Part shown: positions 43,786-52,397 of the stretch, piece after piece
Layout: the number at the start of each line of letters is the position of its first letter
How positions within the stretch are numbered: position 1 is the stretch's first letter
Source: Pannonibacter anstelovis
GTDB lineage: Bacteria; Pseudomonadota; Alphaproteobacteria; Rhizobiales; Stappiaceae
Reading direction: 5' to 3'
NCBI RefSeq assembly: GCF_036881715.1
Contig: NZ_JBAKBF010000006.1
Coordinates: 62,001 to 126,000, forward strand
Length of the DNA stretch: 64,000 nucleotides
Translations under genes and position numbers: made by a program
Notes under the pieces: generated by a model
The model's database searches: none
The model's input: the letters and a program-made list of their open reading frames with translations, nothing else
Told to the model about the DNA's origin: nothing

Positions 43786-45929
43786 AACAACCCGTCAGCC
43801 CGCTCACGCCGCTCATCGCCCTCAACACCGTGGTCCTCGATACCGAGACCACGGGACTGGACGTGCGCTCAGACCGGGTGGTGCAGATCGGGGCCGTCCG
43901 GCTCTATGGCCGGGAGATCCAGGATGAGGCGGTCTTCAACGTCATCGTTGACCCGCAAATGCCGATCCCCGATGTGGCCCGGCGCATCCACGGCCTTTCC
44001 GATGCGGATGTGGCCGGAAAGCCCGGGATAGCCGAGGTTCTGGCACAGCTGGCGGCCTTCATTGGCGATGCGGTGGTGGTGGGTCATTCCATCCATTTCG
44101 ACCTTGCCATCCTGCGCCACGAGGCGGAACGGCACGGGATAAAATGGACCGAGCCCAAAGCGCTGGATGTGGCGCTGATGGTGGCGGGCCTCGACCGTGC
44201 CCTGATCGACACCTCCCTGGACAGCCTTGCCCTCAGTCTCGGCATTGCCGTCGAAGGCCGCCACACGGCGCTGGGCGATGCAATGGCGACAGCCCGTGTC
44301 TATGTGGGCCTGCAGAACCGCTTGCTGGCCAGCGGCATCCGGACGCTGGCGGAGGCGGAAAACCTCTGCCGCAAGCCGCAAGGCCTGATCGCCCGCCAGC
44401 AGGAAGCCGGCTGGTTCGACCGGCCGCGCGAGCAGCATGACTTCTCCCGCCTCGCCCTGAAGCAGGGCACACAGCGGGCCATCGACAGCTATCTCTACCG
44501 CAACCGGCTGGGCGACGTGATGAGCAGCCCGCCGATCTCGATCAGCGAGACCGCGGATCTGCACAGTGCTGCCCAGTTGATGGCTGCCTGTCACATTGGC
44601 TGCCTGATCGTGACGCGGGAGAACGGAGAGCCGGGAATCCTCAGTGAGCGCGATGTGCTGCATGCGCTGGCGGCGCGCGGTGCAGAGGCAGGCAAGCTGA
44701 AGGTTGGCGCCGTGATGAGCTTTCCGGTGATCAGCGCCCCGGCTGACACCTTCCTTTACCGTGCCCTCGGGCTGATGGCCCGCAAGAACCTGCGCTATCT
44801 CGGGGTGACCGATGACGGCGGACGTCTCGCCGGCATTTTTACCCTGCGCACGCTTCTGCGCGAGCGGGCACTGGCAACGCTTACCGTGGGCGACGAAATT
44901 GCCATGGCCGGGCGCCCGCGCGACCTGGCCAAGGTGCAATCCGCCCTTCCCACTCTGGCAACCGGGCTTCTCGCCGACGGGCAGGATGCACGGCAGGTCT
45001 GCGCCATCATCTCTGCCGAAAACAAGGCCATGACCGCCCGCGCAGCCGAAATAGCCGAAGCCGAGCTGGAGGCGGCCGGGGCAGGCCCTGCTCCCGCCGC
45101 CTATGCCGTGCTAATGCTGGGCTCCGGCGGGCGCGGGGAAAGCATGCTGGCCCCCGACCAGGACAACGCGCTGCTGATTGCCGATGACTACACCGGGGAC
45201 CTGACTTCGCCGGACGACTGGTTCAGCCGCTTTGCCTCACGGCTGAACGAGATCCTTGACCGGGCGGGCATTCCCTACTGCAAGGGCGGGGTGATGGCGC
45301 GCAATATCCAGTGGCGCCGCCGCCTCGGAGAATGGCAGCACCAGGTGGAAGAGTGGGCACACCACCCGTCCCCCCAAGCCTTGCTGAACGTGGACATTTT
45401 CTACGACTTCACCCCTGCCCATGTATCCAGCAGCGCGGGAGCACGGCTGGCGGAAAGCCTGCGCCATTTTGCGGCAGATACCGCCCGCAGCTCGCTTGCG
45501 CTGGTCCGGGCCCTGGGCGAAACCGCCGCCTCGCACGCCCCGCCGCTGGGCCTCTTCGGGCGCATCCGCAAGGATGATCAGGGCCGGGTCGATCTCAAGT
45601 CCGGCGGGCTTCTGCCCATCGTTGCCGGTGCCCGGGCGATCGCTCTGCGCCACGGCGTGACGGCCCTTTCCACACCCGAACGTATCCTGCAGGCAGCCCA
45701 GCAAGCAGGGCGTTCGCAAGCAGACGCGGAAATCCTCGCCAACATTCACGGCTTCCTCATCCGCCTGATCATCACCCAGCAGATCAACGATCTGGAAGCC
45801 GGCATCGCACCGGGTAACCGGGTGGAAGTTGCGCGCCTGAACCACCGGGATCAGGACGAGCTGCGCGAAGCCCTCGGGCGCATCGATCTGATCACCCACA
45901 TGCTGCGCGATCTGCTGCAGGGGATCTGA
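43782..45929 (+). CDS. Fusion protein: DEDDh exonuclease + CBS pair + DUF294 nucleotidyltransferase
   Basis: 715 residues in three modules. Residues 15-190 are a DnaQ-like 3'-5' exonuclease with D20 and E22 (LDTETTG), HSIHFDLAILRHE and the HTALGDAMATA segment, so the DEDDh set appears complete. Residues about 245-370 are two CBS domains, which usually bind adenine nucleotides. Residues about 440-715 are a DUF294/GlnD-like nucleotidyltransferase with GSGGRGE and DQDNALL, plus its helical substrate-binding region. TTG start with GGGAGAAGG upstream. Separate CBS-DUF294 and exonuclease genes near such symporters are known; a single chain holding all three is notable. Substrate unknown. Confidence 0.9.
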   Translation: MKQPVSPLTPLIALNTVVLDTETTGLDVRSDRVVQIGAVRLYGREIQDEAVFNVIVDPQMPIPDVARRIHGLSDADVAGKPGIAEVLAQLAAFIGDAVVVGHSIHFDLAILRHEAERHGIKWTEPKALDVALMVAGLDRALIDTSLDSLALSLGIAVEGRHTALGDAMATARVYVGLQNRLLASGIRTLAEAENLCRKPQGLIARQQEAGWFDRPREQHDFSRLALKQGTQRAIDSYLYRNRLGDVMSSPPISISETADLHSAAQLMAACHIGCLIVTRENGEPGILSERDVLHALAARGAEAGKLKVGAVMSFPVISAPADTFLYRALGLMARKNLRYLGVTDDGGRLAGIFTLRTLLRERALATLTVGDEIAMAGRPRDLAKVQSALPTLATGLLADGQDARQVCAIISAENKAMTARAAEIAEAELEAAGAGPAPAAYAVLMLGSGGRGESMLAPDQDNALLIADDYTGDLTSPDDWFSRFASRLNEILDRAGIPYCKGGVMARNIQWRRRLGEWQHQVEEWAHHPSPQALLNVDIFYDFTPAHVSSSAGARLAESLRHFAADTARSSLALVRALGETAASHAPPLGLFGRIRKDDQGRVDLKSGGLLPIVAGARAIALRHGVTALSTPERILQAAQQAGRSQADAEILANIHGFLIRLIITQQINDLEAGIAPGNRVEVARLNHRDQDELREALGRIDLITHMLRDLLQGI

Positions 45930-46021
45930 GTTTGACAGCCGCCCGAGGCTCTGAAGAGAGGTGACGGCGCCATAAACCGCTGTCATGCTTGCGAAACAGG
46001 ACTCGGCTATTCGCGGCTCTC

Positions 46022-47236
46022 ATGAAAATCTCTCCCTCGACCATTGGTCTGGGTGTTTCCATGACCATCGGTTACGGAACACTCTATTACTCCTTCTCCG
46101 TTCTGGCGCCCGAGATAGCCCGCACCTTCCGCTGGACGGAGAGTTTCGTCTTTGCGATTTTCTCCGCTGGGCTGCTGGCCGGGGCCGTGTCCGCCCCGGT
46201 CATCGGCCGGATGATCGACAGATATGGCGCCCGGCCGGTCATGAGCCTCGGGTCGGTCTTTGCAGCACTGACCCTCGCCCTCATTTCCGTGATGGAAAAC
46301 GCCTGGCAATTCATCCTCATCGCACTGCTCGCCGAATTCGTCGCCATTGCCGTGCAATATGATGCAGGCTTTGCCGCTCTTGCACAGCGTTATGGCCGCA
46401 ATGCCCGGGCCGAGATCACCCTGGTCACACTGATCGCCGGATTTGCCTCCACCCTGTTCTGGCCGCTGCTGAACTGGCTGCTGACGCTGATGAGCTGGCG
46501 GGAGGTCTATCTGGTGCTGGCCGCAATGAACCTCGTCATCGCGCTGCCAATTCACCTGACCATGCCGAAAGGAAGACAGAAACTGCCGGACCGGCCGGAG
46601 CCGCTGGCCTCCTCCTCCCCTCCCCAGGCTCCGCAGATCTTGCAGGCGGGCTCTCCACGATCTGGAGCTCTCCCGATGGCGCTTCTGGCCATCAGCTTTG
46701 CCAGCGGCGGCTTCGTCATGTCCGCCGTCGGGGCTGCCCTGCTGGTGCTGCTGGGAGACCTCGGCTTTGCAACGGCGACGGCCATCGCGGCGGCCAGCTG
46801 CATCGGCCCCTCGCAGGTGGCCGCCCGTTTGATTGAATATCTCCGGCGCAACCTGTTTTCACCGCCAGCGACCGCCATCATCGCCGCCTTCGCCCTGATG
46901 CTGGGGCTTGTGCTTCTGGCGGGAACCGTGTTCGCGCCGGCGTCAGTCCTGCTCTTTGCCTTTGCCATCACCTATGGTGCCGGACAGGGCCTCACATCCA
47001 TTGTCCGTGGCATGCTGCCGCTGCATTATTTCGGGCCGGAAGGCTATGGCCGGCGCACCGGCACACTCTCGGGAATCCGCATGGTTCTATCCGCAGCGGC
47101 GCCCTTTACAGTGATCTTTCTGAAGGAGCAGCTGGGCACGTCCGCCGCCCTTGCGGCCCTCGTGCTGGCAGCACTCGTCTCAACTATGTCGGTGCTGGCG
47201 CTGGTCCGCCTGATGGCGAAAGCCGAACCAGTTTAG
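46022..47236 (+). CDS. Major facilitator superfamily transporter
   Basis: 404 residues with 12 predicted membrane helices. The MFS loop motif appears as GRMIDRYGARPVMSLGS after helix 2. ATG 46022 is preferred to a TTG 33 bp upstream. Substrate cannot be inferred; the subfamily resembles monocarboxylate/oxalate-formate-type carriers. A proline- and serine-rich loop of about 30 residues (PEPLASSSPPQAPQ) separates the two halves. Confidence 0.85.
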   Translation: MKISPSTIGLGVSMTIGYGTLYYSFSVLAPEIARTFRWTESFVFAIFSAGLLAGAVSAPVIGRMIDRYGARPVMSLGSVFAALTLALISVMENAWQFILIALLAEFVAIAVQYDAGFAALAQRYGRNARAEITLVTLIAGFASTLFWPLLNWLLTLMSWREVYLVLAAMNLVIALPIHLTMPKGRQKLPDRPEPLASSSPPQAPQILQAGSPRSGALPMALLAISFASGGFVMSAVGAALLVLLGDLGFATATAIAAASCIGPSQVAARLIEYLRRNLFSPPATAIIAAFALMLGLVLLAGTVFAPASVLLFAFAITYGAGQGLTSIVRGMLPLHYFGPEGYGRRTGTLSGIRMVLSAAAPFTVIFLKEQLGTSAALAALVLAALVSTMSVLALVRLMAKAEPV

Positions 47237-47253
47237 GCTGCCGTACGAACCCG

Positions 47254-48180
47254 TCAGCCAGCGATCATCCGTCTCGCCTCTTCATACTCCCGGATCAGCC
47301 GCGCCACGAGTTCTCCGGTTGGGAGAATGTCGTGAATGCCGCCGGTGCCCTGCCCCGCAGACCATACGTTTTTCCAGGCCCTTGCTTCATGGTCGAGGTT
47401 CATCTTGCCCGCAGCAGGCAGGTTGTCGGGATCGAGCCCGGCGCGGATGATGCTGGGCTTGAGGAAGTTGGCATTCACGCCGCTGATGGCGGGCGTATAG
47501 AGAATATCGCTGGCATCGCTTTCGACGATCATGTTCTTGAAGTCCGGCTCGATCATCGCCTCCTGTGTCGCCAGAAAGCGCGTGCCGAGATAGGCCATGT
47601 CCGCACCCATGGCGCGGGCCGCCAGCACCTGCGCGCCAGTATTGATGGCACCGGCCAGCACCAGCGTGCCGGACCAGACCGAGCGGATTTCGGAAATCAG
47701 CGCGAAGGGGTTGAGCGTGCCTGCATGGCCGCCCGCGCCGCAGGCGACCGCGATGATACCATCCACCCCGGCAGCCGCTGCCTTTTCCGCGTGCCGGGCG
47801 TTGATCACGTCATGGAAGACGAGCCCGCCATAAGAATGCACCGCATCCACCACGTCCTTCACCGCACCCAGCGAGGTGATGACCAGCGGAACCTTGTGCT
47901 CCACCGTCTTCGCCAAATCCGCTTCGACGCGGGAATTGGAGCGGTGGACGATGAGGTTGATGCCGAAGGGTGCCGCCCCCTCCACGCCATCAAGCCGGGA
48001 CGCAATCTCCTCCAGCCACGCGCCATAGCCTTCGGTCGTGCGCTGGTTCAGCGCCGGAAACGTGCCAATCATGCCGCCCTTGCAGGTTTCCACCACAAGA
48101 TCGGGGCCGGAAGCCAGAAACATGGGAGAGGCAATAGCCGGGATCTTGAGACGGCCCTGGAGACTTGCGGGCAGCGGCAT
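47254..48180 (-). CDS. Nitronate monooxygenase-like FMN oxidoreductase
   Basis: 308 residues, TIM-barrel FMN enzyme of the NMO/2-nitropropane dioxygenase family. IASPMFLASGPDLVVETCKGGMIGTFPALN opens the barrel; VACGAGGHAGTLNPFALI contains the catalytic His-containing GGHAG motif, and GADMAYLGTRFLATQEA binds FMN phosphate. Oxidises alkyl nitronates such as propionate-3-nitronate; some relatives are enoyl reductases. Converges with the MFS gene, 17 bp apart. Confidence 0.88.
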   Translation of the reverse strand: MPLPASLQGRLKIPAIASPMFLASGPDLVVETCKGGMIGTFPALNQRTTEGYGAWLEEIASRLDGVEGAAPFGINLIVHRSNSRVEADLAKTVEHKVPLVITSLGAVKDVVDAVHSYGGLVFHDVINARHAEKAAAAGVDGIIAVACGAGGHAGTLNPFALISEIRSVWSGTLVLAGAINTGAQVLAARAMGADMAYLGTRFLATQEAMIEPDFKNMIVESDASDILYTPAISGVNANFLKPSIIRAGLDPDNLPAAGKMNLDHEARAWKNVWSAGQGTGGIHDILPTGELVARLIREYEEARRMIAG

Positions 48181-48248
48181 GGCAGCACCTTTCGCATCGG
48201 ATGGGAGAGCAAGAGTGCTGCGGATTTCCGTTTACGTCAAGGGAATGA

Positions 48249-49412
48249 CTAGACCTCTCCCTCCTCCTTTTGGAGGAGTTCACCGCCATGCCAGACCGCC
48301 GCGAGAGTGAGGCCATCCGTCAGATGCAAGACATCGGCCCGGCGGCCTGCCGCAAGCGCGCCATGGCTGTTGCCGAGCCCAGCCACTTTTGCCGGACGGC
48401 TCGTGACCATGGCAAGCAGCGTCTCAAGCGGCAAGTCTGTGTGCCCCTTCAGATAGCGCAGCGCCTGCGGCAGGCTGACATCAGCACCTGCCAGCGTGCC
48501 ATCCTCCAGCGTCAGGCGGCCTTCGCGGCGCAGGATCTTCCGTCCGCCAAGTGTGAATTCATCAAGGTCCGTTCCCGCCACGGCCATGGCGTCGGTCACA
48601 AGAAACAGCCCCTCGTCCTGTTTCGCCGCAAAGGCGATGCGCAGGGCTGGCGCGCTGACGTGGATGCCATCGGCAATGATCCCCGCCGCCACTGGCCGGT
48701 CCAGCACGGCCCCCACCAGCCCCGGCGCCCGGTTGCCAAGCTGGCTCATGGCATTGAACAAGTGCGTGGCGCAGGTGACGCCATGGTCGAAGGCCGAGAG
48801 CGCCGTTTCATAGGCGCAATCGCTGTGGCCGATGCTGACGATCACACCGGCTTCCTTCAACCGCACGATCTGGTCCATACGCACGGCCTCCGGCGCAATG
48901 GTGATCATCAACACCGGCAGATGACGGGCGGCATGGCACAGAAGCTCAAGATCAGCGTCATCCATGGGGCGGATCAGCGCGGCGTCATGAGCACCCTTGC
49001 GCCGCACATCGAGATGCGGCCCTTCCAGATGCAGACCGAGAAAGCCGGGCAGCTGTTTCTGCGCCGCGCGGATGCCGGTTTCTATCACCGCCCGTGTGGA
49101 TTCCCGCGTGTCCGTGATCAGTGTCGGCAGCAGGCCCGCAGTGCCCAGATGCCGGTGAGCATCGAGAATGCGGGTCAGCTTGCCCTCATCCACAGAGCCG
49201 TCCAGCATCAGCCCGCCGCCGCCATTGACCTGCAGATCGAGGAAGCCTGGGGACAGGATGCCGCCGGAGAGCTCCACATGGGAGCCATCCAGCGCCCGCG
49301 CCTCCGCCTCTGGTGCCAGCGCCTCGACCGTTTCACCGGAGAGCGCAAGGCTCATCCCCTCCCGCATGCGGGTGCCGTCAAAAATCCGGGCGCCGTGAAG
49401 AACTGTCCGCAT
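48249..49412 (-). CDS. nagA: N-acetylglucosamine-6-phosphate deacetylase
   Basis: 387 residues of the amidohydrolase superfamily. Family motifs are LSPGFLDLQVNGGGG, LGLHLEGPHLD (metal-binding Glu), VSIGHSD and THLFNAMSQLGNR (metal-binding His), and FLVTDAMAVAGT (catalytic Asp). Converts GlcNAc-6-P to GlcN-6-P and acetate in the cytoplasm. Last gene of the amino-sugar operon; its start abuts the SIS gene's stop. Confidence 0.94.
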   Translation of the reverse strand: MRTVLHGARIFDGTRMREGMSLALSGETVEALAPEAEARALDGSHVELSGGILSPGFLDLQVNGGGGLMLDGSVDEGKLTRILDAHRHLGTAGLLPTLITDTRESTRAVIETGIRAAQKQLPGFLGLHLEGPHLDVRRKGAHDAALIRPMDDADLELLCHAARHLPVLMITIAPEAVRMDQIVRLKEAGVIVSIGHSDCAYETALSAFDHGVTCATHLFNAMSQLGNRAPGLVGAVLDRPVAAGIIADGIHVSAPALRIAFAAKQDEGLFLVTDAMAVAGTDLDEFTLGGRKILRREGRLTLEDGTLAGADVSLPQALRYLKGHTDLPLETLLAMVTSRPAKVAGLGNSHGALAAGRRADVLHLTDGLTLAAVWHGGELLQKEEGEV

Positions 49413-50443
49413 CAGTGCGTTTCCGTGACCTTGTTGAGATGGGGCGGCACATCCGGATTGAAGCCCCGCCGCAGGGCAAAGCCTTCCACAAACCGGTAGA
49501 AGGCGGCAATTTGCAGCAGCGGCGCAGTCAGCGGATGCACCCCATCCAGAACCGGCAGGCGGACGCAGCCGGGCGCACCAAATCCGGTTGCGAACACATC
49601 CGCCCCCTGCCCTGCCAGCCGCTCTGCCGTGGCACGCGCATGGGACAGCGCCGCATCATCAACACCAAGCGCCAGCACCGGGAAGCGGCCGCTGGCAATC
49701 GCCGCCGGGCCGTGCAGAACCTCGGCAGAGCTGTAGGCTTCGGCGTGAAGGCCAGAGGTTTCCTTGAACTTGAGAGCCATTTCATTGGCAATGGCAAAAG
49801 CAGGGCCACGCCCCAGAACATAGAGCGACTGCGCCCGCACCAGCCGGTCCGACAGGGGCGTCCAGTCCAGCTGCAGGGCGGCGGCAAGCTGATCCGGTAA
49901 GCGGGCCACCGCCTCCTGCAGGGCTGCATCTTCGTGCCACTCCGCCAGAAGGGAGAGGCCTGCCAGCACGGATGTGACATAGGTCTTGGTGGCGGCCACG
50001 CTCTTCTCCGGCCCCGCGCAGATTGGCAGGGAATGATCCGCCGTCTCCGCCATAGGCGAGGCTGCATCGTTGGTGATGGCCAGCGTCAGCGCGCCGCCTT
50101 CTCCGGCCCGGCGCAGCATCTCCACGATATCCGGGCTGCGGCCCGACTGGGAAATGCCGATCGCTGCCGCGCCTTTCAGACGCAAGGTGCGCCCGTAAAT
50201 GGAGGCAATGGATGGCCCGACCGAGGCCACCGCCAGCCCGGCCTGCAGCTCCACAGCATATTTGAGGTAGGACGCCGCATGATCAGACGAGCCCCGCGCC
50301 ACGGTGACGAGAAAGGCCGGATCACGCTGCCGCAGCGCTGCCGCAGCAGAAGCAATGCTGTCACGGGCCTCACGCAAGAAACGCTCGGCGGCTACGGGGA
50401 TTTCGGCGACCTCGCGGGCCATGTGGGTCATGCTGGTCATCAT
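49412..50443 (-). CDS. SIS-domain glucosamine-6-phosphate deaminase/isomerase (NagB-II/AgaS-like)
   Basis: 343 residues with two SIS domains. TVARGSSDHAASYLKYAVE and GISQSGRSPDIVEMLRRA define the first; YVLGRGPAFAIANEMALKFKETSGLHAEAYSSAEVLHGP defines the second. It resembles the isomerase half of GlmS but lacks the glutaminase domain, as in NagB-II deaminases that turn GlcN-6-P into fructose-6-P and ammonia. Supplies the step after NagA. Overlaps the GntR gene by 4 bp. Confidence 0.88.
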   Translation of the reverse strand: MMTSMTHMAREVAEIPVAAERFLREARDSIASAAAALRQRDPAFLVTVARGSSDHAASYLKYAVELQAGLAVASVGPSIASIYGRTLRLKGAAAIGISQSGRSPDIVEMLRRAGEGGALTLAITNDAASPMAETADHSLPICAGPEKSVAATKTYVTSVLAGLSLLAEWHEDAALQEAVARLPDQLAAALQLDWTPLSDRLVRAQSLYVLGRGPAFAIANEMALKFKETSGLHAEAYSSAEVLHGPAAIASGRFPVLALGVDDAALSHARATAERLAGQGADVFATGFGAPGCVRLPVLDGVHPLTAPLLQIAAFYRFVEGFALRRGFNPDVPPHLNKVTETH

Positions 50444-51180
50444 GCGTCTCCCGCTTTCAGCTCAACGGCAAAATCATAGGCGTCCCCCCTGAACAGCGAG
50501 CGGGTGAACTCCACCGCCTTCCCGCCGGACAGATAGGCCACGCGCTCGATCTTCAGTCCTGCAGCGCCCGGGACCATCTGCAACAGGTCTGCCTCGGCCG
50601 CCGTCAGGTTCACCGCCGACATGCGCTGCACGGCACGCACGGGCAGAAGGTCACGGGCGCGCAAGTAAGCATAGAGCGAACCGCCCATGGCTGACGGGTC
50701 CGGCAGGACTTCGGCGGAGAGAACCGATCGCTCCAGCGCCATCGGCATGCCGCCCGACCAGCGCACGCGCTCGATGCGCGCCACCTGCTCCGCCGCGCCA
50801 AGCCCCAGCGCCATCATCTCTTCAGGCGCAGCAGGGCCGGTTCCTGTGGACAGGATCTGTGAGCTGGCATCACGCCCGCGCCGGGCCATATCGGCGGAAA
50901 AGGACGTGAGCTGCGACAGGCCCAACTCGAACCGCTCCACCGGATGGGCCACATAGGTGCCCGAGCCGCGCCGCTGCACCAGGAGCCCTTGGCGCACCAG
51001 ATCAGCAATGGCACGGCGCACGGTGACGCGGCTAAGGCCGGTGCGCACCGCGACTTCCCGCTCTGCCGGCAAGCTGTCACCGGGCACAAGCCTGCCCTCA
51101 CGGATTGCCGCCTCAATCCGCCCCAGCAGCACAGCGTAAAGCGGCCCCGCTCCGGTAACGGGTGAGAAGACGTCATCCAT
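50440..51180 (-). CDS. GntR/HutC-family regulator with UTRA domain (NagR-like)
   Basis: 246 residues. A winged helix (about residues 10-75, with GDSLPAEREVAVRTGLSRVTVRRAI) precedes a UTRA ligand domain (about 95-240), the layout of NagR/HutC repressors that sense GlcNAc-6-P or GlcN-6-P. ATG 51180 is chosen at MDDVFSPVTGAGPLYAVL; the longer frame is a shadow of the kinase gene. It overlaps the kinase stop by 8 bp. Likely represses this operon. Confidence 0.9.
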   Translation of the reverse strand: MDDVFSPVTGAGPLYAVLLGRIEAAIREGRLVPGDSLPAEREVAVRTGLSRVTVRRAIADLVRQGLLVQRRGSGTYVAHPVERFELGLSQLTSFSADMARRGRDASSQILSTGTGPAAPEEMMALGLGAAEQVARIERVRWSGGMPMALERSVLSAEVLPDPSAMGGSLYAYLRARDLLPVRAVQRMSAVNLTAAEADLLQMVPGAAGLKIERVAYLSGGKAVEFTRSLFRGDAYDFAVELKAGDA

Positions 51181-52045
51181 GTGCCGCCAGATCCTCTGAC
51201 GCCATCCACATGGCCCCATCCAGCGCCGAGCCCAAAGGTTCGGCTTGCGGCCATTCGCCCGCCAGCGCCGTTGAATAGGTGGGCCCCAGTCCGCCAAGGA
51301 ACACCACAGGCACCTCGCCGCCCTGCTGCAAAAGGGCAATCGCGGCGCGAACCTCAGCCACACCGGCCGCCAGCACCGCCTCAGCCGCCGGATCACCCGC
51401 CCGTGCTGCGGTGAGGATGAGAGGCACCAGCGCGGCAAATTCATCCGGGCGCGTTGAGGGCGCGTTGCGGACAATCGCCTGCGCCCCGCCGCCATGTTCC
51501 AGAATGTCCCGCAGGAAGGGCGTGATGAGGTAGAAGCCGTCGATGGCTTTCAGCGCCCGCAGCACCGCATGGCGGCCCAACCAGGAGCCGCCGCCCTCGT
51601 CACCCATCACGTAAAAGCCCCAGCCCCCAACCTGCCGCACCACGCCCTGCCGCTGCACGGCGAAAATGGAGCCGGTGCCGATCGCAGCCAGAATGCCATC
51701 CCCGCCCCTGAGCGCGCCCCGGATCGCGGCAATGCCGTCATTGACGACGCGGACAGTTGTGAAAGGCAGCCGCTCGCGCAGGGCATCCGCTGCCGCAGGC
51801 ACCCCGCCCCCGGCAACACCCAGCACGGCACAGACCGGCAGCGGCGCCTCTGCATCCATCACACTCTGGCCAAGCACAGGTGCCAGCAACGTGTCAGCAG
51901 CCGCAAGGATGTTGGCGCGGGCCTGTTCCGGATTGCTGACGATATTGGCCGGCCCGCCGGAGGCCTCCCCCAGCACAGTGCCATCCGCCGCCGCCAGCCG
52001 CACCCGGCACCCGGTTCCCCCGCCATCCACACCCAGAAGATACAT
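51173..52045 (-). CDS. BadF/BadG/BcrA-type ATPase, probable N-acetylglucosamine kinase
   Basis: 290 residues, ASKHA fold. MYLLGVDGGGTGCRVRLA is the phosphate-1 motif; GTGSIFAVQ is phosphate-2 and MGDEGGGSWLGRHA follows, as in eukaryotic-type GlcNAc kinases. Phosphorylates imported GlcNAc or a related amino sugar to feed NagA, replacing a PTS. ATG 52045 starts at the conserved N-terminus. First gene of kinase-gntR-SIS-nagA. Confidence 0.88.
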   Translation of the reverse strand: MYLLGVDGGGTGCRVRLAAADGTVLGEASGGPANIVSNPEQARANILAAADTLLAPVLGQSVMDAEAPLPVCAVLGVAGGGVPAAADALRERLPFTTVRVVNDGIAAIRGALRGGDGILAAIGTGSIFAVQRQGVVRQVGGWGFYVMGDEGGGSWLGRHAVLRALKAIDGFYLITPFLRDILEHGGGAQAIVRNAPSTRPDEFAALVPLILTAARAGDPAAEAVLAAGVAEVRAAIALLQQGGEVPVVFLGGLGPTYSTALAGEWPQAEPLGSALDGAMWMASEDLAAHG

Positions 52046-52163
52046 GCTGCCGTCTCCAGATTTGATGTGGCTAAGATAATACCAAAATAAGACCAAGGGC
52101 AAGATGGGGAGATAAACCAGCGGCCCGGCCACGGTGTGCATGTCCAAGTACAGACCACACACT

Positions 52164-52196
52164 CCGCGCCGCCCCGGCCTTGTGCCGGGGCCTGTC
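52164..52196 (+). repeat. REP-like palindromic element, copy 1
   Basis: Contains CCCCGGCCTTGTGCCGGGG and is the inverted partner of 52281-52313 with 29 of 33 positions matching. Each copy is itself a small hairpin. Confidence 0.7.
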
Positions 52197-52280
52197 ATGA
52201 GGGCATGGTGTATCCGCGCGCAATCTTCGATCCTTTAACTTCAACGGTTTTTCGGAACTCCTACCCTCCCTTGCGCCCCT

Positions 52281-52313
52281 TACAGGTCCCGGCACAAGGC
52301 CGGGACGGCACGG
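52281..52313 (-). repeat. REP-like palindromic element, copy 2
   Basis: Contains GTCCCGGCACAAGGCCGGGAC, inverted relative to 52164-52196; a diverged third copy is at 20037-20067. The pair could form a long stem with an 84-nt loop. Confidence 0.7.
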
Positions 52314-52397
52314 TGGAGAGGCTTGCGCAAGACGCGGCTGAGGGAATGCCCGCAGCACCTCAGTGGAATGCCCTATTTCAAACTGGTCCCTACCAAT

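Larger units (their letters stand above)
52046..52397. other. Intergenic region with an inverted repeat pair
   Basis: No gene is credible in this 352-bp stretch. It holds the amino-sugar operon promoter (minus strand, right of 52045) and two inverted copies of a GC-rich element at 52164-52196 and 52281-52313. Confidence 0.7.
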
